Shown here: positions 11,460 to 21,505 of the stretch, in pieces
Numbering within the stretch: the stretch's first letter is position 1
Layout: each line of letters opens with the position of its first letter
Assembly (NCBI RefSeq): GCF_000321225.1
Contig: NW_004450945.1
Location: 1,599,682 to 1,663,681 of the forward strand
Length of the DNA stretch: 64,000 nucleotides
Origin: Odobenus rosmarus divergens
Lineage: Eukaryota; Chordata; Mammalia; Carnivora; Odobenidae
Direction of reading: 5' to 3'
Position numbers and translations under genes: made by a program
The notes under the pieces: generated by a model
Told to the model about the DNA's origin: nothing
Seen by the model: only the letters and a program-made list of their open reading frames with translations
Databases searched by the model: none

Positions 11460-11509
11460 CACACACATGTGCGCGCGCGCACGCACACACACACACACAC
11501 ACACACACA
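11460..11509. repeat. (CA)n / (CG)n microsatellite
   Basis: A short alternating GC block (gcgcgcgcgc) is embedded in a CA tract with about 13 uninterrupted CA units. The purine-pyrimidine alternation is of the type that can adopt Z-DNA. Confidence 0.95.
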
Positions 11510-11559
11510 AGCTGGTTCTTCATGGTCTTTACTGTAGAATCACAGGTGTCAGAGCTCTT

Positions 11560-11690
11560 CGGGGTCATTTTACCCATTTATTTTAAAAGATGGAAACTGA
11601 AGCTCAGAGGGAGGGGAGCCGCCACTCGCTTAGGGACAAACTGGGATGTAACAGATCCCAGCTCCAGAGTCTGTCCCTCCATCTAATAAA
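11560..11690 (-). mobile_element. MIR fragment (antisense)
   Basis: 'attttacccatttattttaaaagatggaaactgaagctcagagg' is an antisense MIR core. 'cagatcccagctccagagtctgt' is the diverged head end. Confidence 0.68.
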
Positions 11691-11739
11691 TGTGTCTCAC
11701 CAAAACACAGTGTAGATAATGCCATGGTCCTGCTCAGTC

Positions 11740-11935
11740 ACCTCCATCGATCTCCCATGGCCCTCAGGAGAGAATGCAAGTGTCCCAGCCTCAGAGCCCT
11801 GCAGATAATAGTCCTGTTTGCTTTTTCATCTTGGCTCCCTTTCTTCCAATTTGTTTCCTGTCTTGATTGCTAGGTGGAGCGCTCCTCACAGGACTCTTGC
11901 TCCCACTCAGACCAGACTCATTCCAACCCCAGTCT
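11740..11935 (+). mobile_element. L2 fragment
   Basis: 'catcgatctcccatggccctcaggagagaatgcaag' resembles the L2 region 'ctccctatggccctcaggataaagtcc'. Diverged; assignment tentative. Confidence 0.45.
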
Positions 11936-12087
11936 TAAGAGTGATTCTTTCCAGTTTCTGAGAGGCTGTTCTCCGTGAATTGAGGTGTTCCAGAAACTAA
12001 AGCAGAATCATAAAATGGCCTCACATACCCCTCAGGTGTGCCTCTCCAGGGAGTCAAAACACATACTTACAGCATATTTTTACTTTT

Positions 12088-12279
12088 TTGTTTTAAAGGT
12101 TTTATTTATTTGTCAGAGAGAGAGAGAGAGCACAAGCAGGGGGTGCGGCAGAACAGGCAGAGGGAGAAGCAGGCTCCCCGCTCAGCAGGGAGCCCGATGC
12201 GGGACTCGATCCCAGAACCCTGAGATCATGACCTGAGCCAAACGCAGATGCTCAACTGACCGAGCCACCCAGGCATCCC
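12088..12279 (-). mobile_element. SINEC (tRNA-Lys-derived carnivore SINE)
   Basis: Antisense copy with 'aaaggttttatttatttgtcagagag' tail side and 'cgagccacccaggcatcc' head side. A 17-bp target-site duplication with one mismatch lies at 12071-12087 and 12280-12296. Two short frames across it are chance. Confidence 0.95.
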
Positions 12280-12339
12280 AGCACATTTTTACTTTTAATA
12301 ATATTTTTGCATAATGACCAAGGCCTCTTCCAGCCTCAG

Positions 12340-12527
12340 CCCCCTCCTATGTGGTAGGAAGGGCAAATATACCCATTTTGTAGGGGAGATGAAGGAAGTG
12401 AGACCCAATGCCAAGAAAGGGCATATGATTCATCCTCCAGAAAGCAGTGAGTCAGAGGAGAAGTAGAAGGAAGACCCAGGCTTCCTGACACTGGGGCTCC
12501 ATTCACAAGGCCAGGCATCTTGCCTGC
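12340..12527 (-). mobile_element. MIR SINE (antisense)
   Basis: 'atacccattttgtaggggagatgaaggaagtgagaccc' and 'agtgagtcagagg...gacccaggcttcctgacactggggctc' keep antisense MIR order. Confidence 0.72.
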
Positions 12528-14224
12528 TCTTATTTCCAAATGTTTGATATTTTAAAAAAATAAGTCAACAAACATCCTAGCAGGTTTATTTTTGAGAAAA
12601 ATTGTGATGAAGGTTAACTACTTAGTTTGTAACAAAGCAACTCAGAGCTTTCCAGGTTGTGACCTCCTCCTAAGACAACTACATTACTATCTGAAGGTAA
12701 TTCTGAAGAGTTGAACTGTCAAAGAAATTGGCCAAGACCAAAAATCCAGTTGAGGTTAGAAGTAAGGGCTTTGTCCCACAGACCAGGTGACCATCTCTGG
12801 AGTTTGATAGCTACTTCCAACATCCAGTGGTGGTCCTAGTGCTTAGGGGCTCAGAGGAATGGGAAGAGTTGGGTGAGCAACTTCATGTGGAAGTCGGAGC
12901 ATTTGGAAATGGAAGGTGTGTCAAAAAGACAATGGTACTGGGTGCTTCTGCAGTTCTTCTCCAGGAAAGAGAAAGGAAAACACCTGGGGGCATGCCTTTA
13001 GGCTGGAGAAAAAAAGGTGGGACCAAGAGCCCCCCCAGGACCTGGGTAAAAAATAACTCTGACGGGCTCTTCATGGCAGCTCACCCCATTTACTGAGTCC
13101 TACTAATGTGCCAGGTACTAGAATAGAGACCTTCAGTAAAGTGACCATACAATGTATCATCCAAACCGAAGCCCTTAAGGGTGAAAAGGGAGTTATTAAT
13201 AATAATACCGGCAAAATAGGCATAAACCGGGAAGGCAGAGCAGGATATGTGGGCACCTACACCTTCAGAGTTGACGTCAACAAGAAAGGGTCCTTATCCA
13301 CGGAGAAATCTCCCCTCCATAAGAAGGATACAATAAGCACACCGATGAAAGGACCCAGAGCTAGCTGCTTATACTGAGACATACGGAAGAGCCCCAAGAA
13401 GAGTTGAAGGAGAAGGAGAACAAACACCTCTAGAGATGAGACTCGGCATTTGAGAATTGGTTTTGAGGGATGCAAAAGATTTGAATGTGTGGCAATGAGA
13501 GGCCAAAGAGTCTTCCAGCTAATTTAAAGAAAAAGAAGCCTGAGCCAAGGCCCAGTGGCTGGGGGGTACAGGCCTCTATGAGGCGTGGTAAGGAGCAGGG
13601 TAGATCTGACGTGGCTGCAGAGGGAGGTATGGTGAGACCAGGGAGGGATGAGGTGGGAAGGGCGTGGAGGCCCAGATGAACTTGGTTCTCATTTTGTGGA
13701 TGCCACCAGGGAGCCTAAGTGGGGTCGCACAGGTCAGCGTCCATGGTGTCTGACATCAGTTGAGACTACCCAGGTGTCCAGACACATCGCATAAGCTGCT
13801 GCTGGTCTCCCCAGGCCGACTGCCCTCTCTCCAACAAGTAAGGCAGTCGAATCATTTGAGGAACTGCAGGACCTCTTCTGGTTTCAGTACCAAGCACTTT
13901 CTCTCTCCACCCAGCTGCTGGAGAAGTGGGTTTGGACATTAGGGGGAAGTGTCTGTTTGGCAATCCTGAGGGCTAGACAGCTTGAGGGGGTGGATTTTAG
14001 GGGCTATCCCCCGGTACCTGTTCAAACCTTTGAAGTTCCTGGCAAGACCACTTCACATTCCTAATGTCCAGGAGCGCACACAAGTCCAGAGGAAGTTTGG
14101 GCCTTGGGGCTTTCAGAAGGATGTAAGTCAAGGTAGTCAGGGAGAGTATCTCTGAAACGGAGCAGAGCTTGGCAGCTGGTAAGAGACTTTCCAATGTGGG
14201 CCCCACTTTTTGTGAGCTAGGTCA
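12528..14224. other. Unique sequence, possibly old repeat debris
   Basis: 13.09-13.70 kb has the wording of a decayed mid-sized mammalian repeat ('ctactaatgtgccaggtactagaatagag', 'gtgagaccagggaggg'), but I cannot align it. Several frames of 60-90 codons on both strands have no recognised domain and no supported splice sites. Confidence 0.3.
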
Positions 14225-14345
14225 GGAAGGTGTTATTCCTGTGAACAAGTGACATATAAGGGAATTAAGGAGCAGACAAATGGGTGACTCATTCAAGGTC
14301 ACACAGCAAGTGACAGAGCTCCTCTCCTGGAGCCAGGCCATGTGT
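14225..14345 (-). mobile_element. MIR fragment (antisense)
   Basis: 'gtgactcattcaaggtcacacagcaagtgacagagctcc' is a clear antisense MIR core. The left end is diverged. Confidence 0.75.
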
Positions 14346-14389
14346 GCAGGCACCAACCCCACAGCCTGCTCTCAGAAGGGAGACAAGGG

Positions 14390-14470
14390 GGCAAAAGAGG
14401 AGGGGAAGGAGGCAGAGAAGGCAGAGCGGAGGGAGGGAGGGAAGAAGTTAGAAGGGAGAGAATCAGAGTA
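14390..14470 (+). repeat. Purine-rich (GGGA/GGAA) low-complexity tract
   Basis: Almost pure G/A on the plus strand, with consecutive ggga units. It explains the long opposite-strand frame rich in Pro, Ser and Leu. Confidence 0.85.
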
Positions 14471-14499
14471 GAAGATTGGCAAAACCCTTCCATCTAGTT

Positions 14500-15430
14500 G
14501 CGGGACCGAGATGTGCCTGGAACCTTCTCACTCTCCTTTTTCCTCCCGGACCCAAGAAAGTCGGCCCGGAGCTGTGAGGTACGGAAGGGCTGCAGGGGGG
14601 TTGCTGGGCCTTTCAAAGGCCGCATGTACACAGGGAGAGAAGCAGCAGGGGCGGCCCAAGGGCCTGGGCCAGGAGGAGGGGCCGGGCCTGCCTTTGGTGC
14701 CTAGAAATCAAAGCAGCCAACCTTGGGCTTTTTCTTCCCCTCACACTGAGGCACTTTTATTGGCGAGATGAAGGGAGGCAGAGCAGGCCTACAGTCCTCG
14801 CTTAGCTTTTGGAGGTTAATGACCCAGTTAGCAGCTCTTGGCTGCGTTTCCGACATTTTGCAGACATCAAGCCCCGCGTCTCTGCCAAGTACATTCTGTT
14901 CCCTGGAGCTCAGCCAATGCATCTCAGATTACTATGTAATGCGACAAAGAGGGAGAGGTGGCTGGGAGGGGCAGCGGGAGGGGGCGGGCTGAGCGGCCAG
15001 AGGGGCGAGGGAGGGGTAAGGGGATGCCACTCTAAATATAGCTGCCCTCCTAGAGATGCAGGGCCAAGGTGCTTATTACTGCACTGGAGTGATCCCCGAG
15101 GGAGGGGACAGAGGCCCTGGCGTCCAGGCAAGACCCGAAGGAATCCTGCCGCGAGCGCACCCTGGGGTGGGGTGGGGGTGAGGCTGCCAGATCCTCCGGT
15201 GGGCAGGGAGAGCGGGGGAGGGAGACGAGAAGGGGAGGAGCTAAGGAATAGGCCCCGCCCCAAAGCCCTTCCCGCAGCTCCAGAGCTGCTGCAGCCTGCG
15301 CGCTAATTATAGACGTGAATGGAAAGCGGCGGCTTGTGAATGATCGCGTTGCTCTGCTGCCTTTGGAGGCTGAGGAGCAGGTGCCGCCCTGCTAGATACA
15401 AAGTGATTCATTTAAAAGCCCTCTGTCCCG
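14500..15430. promoter_or_regulatory. GC-rich candidate regulatory block
   Basis: The most GC- and CpG-rich stretch of the window and free of any repeat I recognise. By eye about 27 CpGs fall in 14940-15430, roughly half of the base-composition expectation, so it is short of a strict CpG island but far above its surroundings. It holds a consensus MEF2 site (15032-15041), homeobox-type cores (ctaattat near 15302) and a G-rich tract at 15170-15240. No TATA box or exon can be tied to it. A 165-codon plus-strand frame at 14809-15306 looks like a by-product of GC content. Enhancer or distal promoter is an inference. Confidence 0.4.
15032..15041 (+). promoter_or_regulatory. MEF2-type site
   Basis: ctaaatatag fits YTAWWWWTAR exactly. 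A few such matches are expected by chance in 64 kb of this composition; its place inside the GC-rich block is what makes it notable. Confidence 0.35.
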
Positions 15431-15634
15431 CAAGCGCACTCACCGACAGACAGGAATCTTCTAGCTCTCTCCTTCCACCGCCCTGAGGAGGATTCCACTG
15501 TTGGTTTAAGAGCCCTGAATCTGGGGATCTGGACAGAGATGGGCTGGTGTTTCCCACCTCTTTCACCCAATCTTTAGAAATCTCCCCGTGGGTGCGAAGA
15601 ACCCCCACGCCTTTTCAAGCTGTTGGGAAGTAGT

Positions 15635-15725
15635 ATCTTGTTTTACAGATGGAGAAATTGAGGCTGGGACAGAAGCAAGGATGTGCCCCGGGGCACATGG
15701 TGAGTCAGGGCAGAGCTGTTTGCCT
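15635..15725 (-). mobile_element. MIR fragment (antisense)
   Basis: 'cttgttttacagatggagaaattgaggctgggacag' is an antisense MIR core, followed by 'ggggcacatggtgagtcagg'. Confidence 0.72.
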
Positions 15726-16054
15726 TACCAGGTGGGAACCTGAAGCAGGTTTCACTTCAGTGACATTCATTTCCGGGCATGGATCTTCGGCGTACAAGCA
15801 TCCCCTTCCCTATCCTGGTTCAGCTCCTCCCTCTCCCCTTCTGCCCCCCCACTCCACCCACCGCCACCGGGAAAACTTGCTAATGCTAGCTGATTCTCAT
15901 TGGGAGGTTTAAGTTCCTGGCCTGGAAACTGGGTGAAGTGAAAACGATGCCCATTTTCCTGTCAGTTACGTGTGAGTCAATCTGATGTGCCCTCCATCAG
16001 CATAATCCTGTCATGAGGAACTCCAGGGGAGGCAAAACCCGCAGGAGCCTTTTC

Positions 16055-16260
16055 TTCCTCCTCAGCATCTCACATGCACCTAGCACTCAGTTAGCCGCGT
16101 GCTCTCATGAACATCACCACGTAATCCAGGCCACAGGAGCACCGCTAAAAGTCTTATACCCATTTTACCAAGCGGTGGGAGGGCGGGGGCAACTTGCACA
16201 CAGTCATCTGCTTCTGAGTAGCCAGCTTGAGACCCAAACCCAGGACTCCCACCCCCACCC
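16055..16260 (-). mobile_element. MIR SINE (antisense)
   Basis: Antisense order: 'acctagcactcagttag', 'catgaacatcaccacg', 'tatacccattttaccaag', 'caacttgcacacagtcatctgc', 'gagacccaaacccaggactcc'. Confidence 0.72.
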
Positions 16261-16829
16261 TGTGCCGTGCCCAGTTCTCAAGCTGTGGTCTGCAAGGGGG
16301 GCAGGGATCCACCTCATCCTAAAGAGAGGTTGCTCCAAGAAGCCTGGTTGTCTCCAGCCTGGCTGCTGGCCTTCTCTCCCCAGAGGCTCCCATGCCCCTT
16401 CCTCCGTCCTAAGCCATAGCATACAACTAGGCAGGAACAGCTGCCGACTTTGGAACCAGAAGTCTCCACACCCCGCACTGCTCTAGACTTCAAATAACAA
16501 GGCCAGTCGTACTCACCTGCTGGACCTATCCATATTCTCCTCACCTTTGCTGACCACTCTGGGCTTAGCTCTTTCCCTGTGTCTCCCCAGTTTTTGAGTT
16601 GCCTCTTTGAATCAAGGAGTGTATCTGAGTCTTTGTAAGTCCCCATCTGACCCGACATACACAGGGTACAGCCCACTGCACTGAGCATAGCAGACACACA
16701 GGAATGTTGAAAAATCATAAAACTTTCACATGGCCGAGGAAATGTGTGTATACCAAGGCTGGCCATCGTCACATCTATCTGACAACACAGATGAGTGGTC
16801 AGAATCTGCACTTTGCATGTACAAGATGA

Positions 16830-16965
16830 GGCTCTGCCCTGATCAGTTGGGCGATATTGGCAAGTTGCTTAATCTCTCCAGGTGTCCATTTTCTCATCTG
16901 CAAAATGGGTATAATTATACCTCACAGAGGCAATACTAAGTGGTATTGGCAGTGCTGGGCCAGGA
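16830..16965 (+). mobile_element. MIR SINE (first of a cluster)
   Basis: 'gctctgccctgatcagttgggcgatattggcaagttgcttaatctct' and 'tccattttctcatctgcaaaatgggtataattatacctcacag' match MIR head and core well. Confidence 0.83.
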
Positions 16966-16989
16966 AAGGAGGGGAATGTTCATATGTGA

Positions 16990-17210
16990 ATGGTGGTCTC
17001 CACAGTCACTACCTAGTTTGGAATCCAAATTCAGCTATGGGACTTGGGTAAGTTTTTTAACCTCCACATGCTTCAACTTTCTCATGTATAAGGTGAGGAT
17101 ACTAAGCATACCTATCTTATAGTGTCGTGTGAATTAAATGAGTTAATAGGTATAGAGGGCTAAAAATAGTGCCTGGCACAGAGTAAATGCTCAGTACAGA
17201 TGACTATTGG
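16990..17210 (+). mobile_element. MIR SINE (second of a cluster)
   Basis: Near full length: 'aaattcagctatgggacttgggtaag', 'caactttctcatgtataaggtgagg', 'gtgtgaattaaatgagttaatagg', 'gtgcctggcacagagtaaatgctcag'. Confidence 0.88.
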
Positions 17211-17226
17211 TTTTTGTTTTTTGTTG

Positions 17227-17244
17227 TTTTTTTTTTTTTTTTTT
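17227..17244 (+). repeat. Poly-T tract
   Basis: Eighteen T in a row, preceded by a TTG-rich stretch, lying exactly between two MIR pieces. It is too long to be ancient unless replication slippage has refreshed it. Confidence 0.9.
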
Positions 17245-17415
17245 GGAATTAAATGAGAATTGAATGGTGTAATGTGTGCAAAGTTCCTAGCATAATGCCT
17301 AGCAGAGGGTCAGCACTCAGTAAATAACTTATTTCCTCATCTGTGGAATGGGATTAGGATAGTTTCTTTTATATAGGGTTGTTCTTAGGATTATTTTAGA
17401 TAAATGTAGATGGAC
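17245..17415 (+). mobile_element. Two partial MIRs in a row
   Basis: 17245-17325 is a MIR 3' end ('aattaaatgagaattg...agcataatgcctagcagagggtcagcactcagtaaat'). 17330-17415 restarts at the MIR core ('tttcctcatctgtggaatggg', 'agggttgttcttaggatt'). A duplication or a second insertion is needed to explain the order. Confidence 0.7.
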
Positions 17416-17479
17416 ACTCTTTGTAAAATTATATAGGACATGTTTTATTATTAACTTTAATGTTGGGGTGTTGATTCAA

Positions 17480-17860
17480 TTGGGGTGTATTAACTGTGTC
17501 TGGTCCTGTTTGAGATACAAAGATAAATAATATCTATGCTGTCAAGGTGTGGCTAGGTAGGTAAGGCCTAGGCTGGATATACAAATAACTGTAGGACACC
17601 AGGCAGAGCGTGATGGGTGCCCTGATTAGCTCATAAACCAAATGCCAGGAGGCATCAGAGAAGGGGAGGCAGAGACCCTGAGGTGGGGAAAGGAACTCTA
17701 GAGTGACTACAGCAAGATGAACCAAGCCTGAGAGAATGAGTAGGATATGGACAAGTGGAGACAGAGGTGAGAACCTCCTGGTAAAGGGGATCAATCAGCA
17801 AGAGCAAAGACTCCAAAGCAGGCCTGGAAAGGGCATGTGGGAGAACCACACCCATGCCAG
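17480..17860 (+). repeat. Old unnamed mammalian repeat, copy A
   Basis: Diverged copy of a common mammalian sequence whose phrases recur in this window: 'gatacaaagataaataatat...', 'aggtgtggctaggtaggtaagg', 'gggaaaggaactctagag'. I know the wording as a recurrent interspersed sequence but cannot name the family with confidence. Confidence 0.4.
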
Positions 17861-18109
17861 CATTCTGAGAACATGGCCCAGGAGGTCAGCGAGGAAGAGG
17901 CCAGGCAGTGGAGTCCCAGGGGCCCTGTGATCCTCACTGATGACATGGAGGGCAGATGTGCTGAGGACTGTCTTGGAATGGTGATTCATGGTCAGACTGC
18001 AAAATCTCATATAGTGGAAGTGGAGACAGAAGGGAGGGATGTTTCTCCAGAGCCAGAACCGGGAGTGGCAGACACTGGGGATTTCCACAGCTCCTTCACC
18101 AGCACCTCT

Positions 18110-18278
18110 CAGTTTCCATCATTGCATATTTACCTTTGTGTTCTGCTCGTTACTTACATTGATATGTAAGCTAAAGAAGAGATGGGAATGGGAGTTTTTT
18201 CTTTCTTCCTTGTCCCTAGGGCCTGCCAGGTTGACTGCATATAGTAGCAGCTCAATAAAGACTCACTGAGCAGGTGAA
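18110..18278 (+). mobile_element. L2 3' end
   Basis: 'catatttacctttgtgttctgctcg', 'ccttgtccctagggcctgccagg' and the terminal 'gtagcagctcaataaagactcactgagcagg' follow the L2 3' end. Confidence 0.65.
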
Positions 18279-18597
18279 TGCCTCCTTGATCTGAAAGCCA
18301 AAAAGACCACCAGAGTGGCATAGAAGTGGTCAAAGGGGTCTACAAGAAGGTTTTTCCTACCTTTAACTTCAGCAAAACAGGTGGCCCCAGGGTGACAGAG
18401 TTTAAAATTCACTAAACAGAAGTGCAGAACTTGTTTCATGATCCTTCAAATATATCTATTTTTAGAAAATAAAACCAGAAAGGATTGGGAAGAAAGGTAA
18501 AGGAAGAAACCTGGGGTAGAAATAAAATTCCACCTGTAACTCTCCATCTCTTATTTAGTTACCTTACTTAGCCATCTTCTATTTTCCATTCTCTCCT

Positions 18598-18655
18598 TCT
18601 AAAAAAAGGAAAAAGGAAAGAAAGGAAGAAAGAGAGAGAGAAGAAAAGAAGTTAC
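18598..18655 (+). repeat. Purine-rich (GAAA/GGAA) tract
   Basis: Nearly pure A/G, irregular tetramer units, with a short GAGAGAGA core. Confidence 0.85.
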
Positions 18656-18959
18656 CCAAGAAAGCGATGAATGTGGGCAGCTGGTCTTGTCTTCTCAAAC
18701 CCTCCATGACCTAGGTCCCTTCCCGGCTCAAGTTGGGGAGCAGAAAAGAAATCCAACTGGTTTCAGTTGTTAAGGATTTGGGACAAGCAGCTAGCTGATA
18801 GAGGCCTTGCCTACTCTCCTTCTTTAAAATAGCAATGCCATTGCCTTTCTTCATCTCCCTTGGGTAGACCATTTGCTCCTATGTTTCTTGATCAGAGGCA
18901 CAGAATGCTGGAGATGGAACAAACAGAACCTGGAGGGAATTGAAATTCAACTCTTTTGT

Positions 18960-19095
18960 GTTATAAATTAGAAAAGCAAGGAAAAAGAGACAGGAAATGA
19001 ATTGTCCAAGGTCTCCCAGCTCATTTGTCACGGAGAACAGGACGCAAGACTTCTGATTTCAAGTTTAGTGCTCTTTCCAAACTCCATGACACCCC
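18960..19095 (-). mobile_element. MIR SINE (antisense)
   Basis: 'aattgtccaaggtctcccagctcatttgtcacgg' is the antisense MIR core, followed by 'agtgctctttccaaactcc' from the head. Confidence 0.72.
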
Positions 19096-19159
19096 CTTTA
19101 AGGGAGTAACATTCATATGATAACATCTAATTTTCCCATCTCCCTGAGAAGAGGGTAGC

Positions 19160-19232
19160 TTTGAGAGAAGCAGACCTGGGTTTGAATCCCACTGCTACTA
19201 CACGCTAGCTGTGTAACCAGAGGCAAGAAGCC
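19160..19232 (+). mobile_element. MIR 5' half, left part of a nested pair
   Basis: 'cagacctgggtttgaatcccactgctactacacgctagctgtgtaacc' is a clean MIR head. It stops at about 19232 and its natural continuation resumes near 19405. Confidence 0.82.
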
Positions 19233-19242
19233 AGACCTTGTA

Positions 19243-19380
19243 CCGTAACAATAGCCATCACTGCAAGCACCTACTTTGTGCCAAGCTCAGAAAAGTTAAG
19301 AAACTGGTCCAAGACGATACAAGTGGTGGACTCAGAGTTTGAACCCAGTCTGTCGTATTCTAAATCCCATAATTTTCCCC
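19243..19380 (-). mobile_element. MIR (antisense) inserted in another MIR
   Basis: 'caatagccatcactgcaagcacctactttgtgccaag', then 'aactggtccaagacgatacaagtggtgg' and 'tttgaacccagtctgtcg'. The middle part of the antisense MIR appears deleted between the two blocks. Confidence 0.78.
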
Positions 19381-19392
19381 TGTAGCATCCTG

Positions 19393-19505
19393 TTTCTCTA
19401 TATCGCAGCTTCCTCATCTACAAAATACGGGATTACTTTTAAGAATAAATGAGATAAAAAGAACCTAGCTCAGTACTTGACATGCAGTAGGTGCTCTACT
19501 CTTAT
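19393..19505 (+). mobile_element. MIR 3' half, right part of a nested pair
   Basis: 'gcagcttcctcatctacaaaatacggg', 'aagaataaatgagataaaaag', 'cagtacttgacatgcagtaggtgctc' continue the MIR whose head lies at 19160-19232. Confidence 0.8.
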
Positions 19506-20122
19506 TTGGAACATCGCATTCTGAATATTGTTATAGCCCAGGTCTTACGATTTTGATTATATTGCTTAAAAAATGGTAGCAATTGTCAGTCATCATCACC
19601 ATAGTCAACACCCTCTACCTTCCAAGCCTCAGCTTTCCCCTGATGTGTCCTTTCAAGGCGTTGTGTTCCAGACATGGAAGATTTAAGCAGAACAGGTAAG
19701 GCAAGATAGAAACTAAATCTGCCCATTGGTGCTGGAATGCTGAGCAGACAGCTCAGGTCTGGCAACAGTAGCTACATCCACTCATAGGCTAGGGGAACAT
19801 AAGGCAATAGGATATCCAGGTGCAGGAGCCTGACAGATTTTCCTACCTAGGGGCCGCAGTCCAGGGATTGAGAGTGAGCAATGCCTAAGGCAGAGAAACC
19901 ATGGCTTCAGAAAGTTCAAATCACAGGAGTCCAAGCTACCATTTCTGGCAAAAGCCAAACGAGACTTCAGCTAGGAGGGAATAAAGCTGGGTAGGAGGAT
20001 CACCAGAAAAAAGAACATGAAAACCAGGATTAAAGCAAAATCCAGTTGAAAGAAATAGAGATTAAAATCAACCTAGCCCTTCTGAACACAACAGATGAGT
20101 CTTTTTTTTCCCCCCCGGATTA
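19506..20122. other. Unique sequence, nothing recognised
   Basis: No supported frame, RNA gene or nameable repeat in this 600-bp stretch. Confidence 0.35.
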
Positions 20123-20455
20123 TAAAAATAAATAACCCTGCAATTCTCCAGGCCATAAATTGTAGATACATTTGCTTAGGGCAAAGGCACCAAAACATTC
20201 ATGGGAAGGATACCCACCAAATTCAGAATAGTGTTTTCCTCCGTAGAAAATAGGAGGGAAAGAAGGCAGGACGAAGAGAAAATAGAAGGTGGGAGCTTTA
20301 ACTATGTGCATTACACTTAATTTCTTTGAAGAAAAAAACAAATATGGCAAAATGATCAGCATCTGGGTTTTCTGAGGGTGAGTACATGACTTCTGTTACA
20401 TCTTTTCTGTATGATTACATATTTAATAATTTAAAACATAAATATATTTTAAAAT
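20123..20455 (+). mobile_element. Old L1 (L1M-type) 3' end
   Basis: 'aaaaacaaatatggcaaaatgatcagcatctgggttttctgagggtgagtac' and 'tcttttctgtatgattacatatttaataatttaaaac' match the wording of old L1 3'UTRs. The antisense 80-codon frame through it is chance. Confidence 0.7.
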
Positions 20456-20892
20456 TAAGTGTGTAATATTAACATGTGACCATTACAGAAAATCTGGGGA
20501 TTTTATGAGTCATAACATAGAAAGATAATGAGTTTTTAGCGTTATGATGTTAGCCATTTAAAAGTCACGATGTGCTATTTCTCAGGTACAACAGGTCTCA
20601 CTCCAATGAGAATTCATATAAGACCACTGTGGTAGATTTACATACTGACGTCCATATATGTGTGTTAGGAGGAAGATTTCAGGATTCTTCACATCATACT
20701 ATCTGGCCAACCATTCCAGAAATGCCCAACTCTTAACTCCTAACCTGGCTGGATAGAAAGTTCTATTTTAAGATAAGAATTAGGATCTTATACTCTCATA
20801 TGGAAAGAAAATCTAAAAGACTTCTGAGTAATCAAAGCTAACGTTACAAATTTCACAAACTAAAATTCATGGATGGAAACCCAGCAAGGGTA
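20456..20892. other. Unique sequence, nothing recognised
   Basis: About 440 bp, AT-rich, no supported feature. Confidence 0.35.
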
Positions 20893-21028
20893 AAGAGCAG
20901 AACACCACCATCAACCATTGGATCTAATTGACACTTATAGAATATCCTGCCCAGCAAGAGCAGAATTCACATTCTTTTCAAGGGCACATGGAACATTCAC
21001 CAAGATAGACCATATCGTGGGTCATAAA
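20893..21028 (+). mobile_element. L1 ORF2 endonuclease-region fragment
   Basis: Short internal L1 piece. Read on the plus strand it gives 'AHGTFTKIDHIVGHK', the end of the L1 endonuclease domain, including the conserved Asp-His pair of that motif. Neither L1 end is present, so it is an isolated internal relic. Confidence 0.82.
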
Positions 21029-21340
21029 CCTTATGATATTCTCCCATGAAGCAGAGACCTTCAGACCCTCACTCAGAAAAAAGTCTCATTTTACATAAAA
21101 TTGATAGACCATCTGGAGTCTCTGACCATAGCACAGCAGAAGAGAAAGCAGAATTGCTTCACAATGGGCAATCCTCATCAGTAATACCTGGCTGCCAAAC
21201 CATTTGGGAGGAGAAAAAGTAGCTATAAAATAGAGACTCGAGGGCCCAAAGCAAGCAGTCTGGAGCCATCTAGTTCAGGTGCAAAGTGTAACGAGCCCAG
21301 GAATGCCCAGAAACAAAGCACTCTGCACTAGGATACTTAA
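21029..21340. other. Unique sequence, nothing recognised
   Basis: May contain more L1 debris but no phrase can be aligned by eye. Confidence 0.3.
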
Positions 21341-21505
21341 TGGTTTAGTAGGAAGAGCATGGGAGTCAGCTGATGAGGGTTTGGGCATGGCTCTGCCACT
21401 AGCCCACAAGAGGCTGGGGGCCTGTCTCTTTCACTTCTTCTTTCTGGGAACTAGCTTCCTCTTGGGCAAAATGGAGTCACTAGAACCTACAACTAGACCT
21501 CCAAG
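21341..21505 (+). mobile_element. MIR SINE
   Basis: 'gtaggaagagcatgggagtcagctgatgagggtttgggcatggctctgccactagcc' and 'gcttcctcttgggcaaaatggagtc' follow MIR head to core. The 76-codon frame over it is a repeat product. Confidence 0.75.

Noticed and set aside
14809..15306. 165-codon frame in GC-rich DNA
   Set aside because: High GC lowers stop frequency; an overlapping opposite-strand frame of 117 codons exists and neither shows a domain or splice context.
16314..16811. 165-codon antisense frame
   Set aside because: No domain recognised, no promoter or splice context; it lies between MIR elements and behaves like a chance frame.
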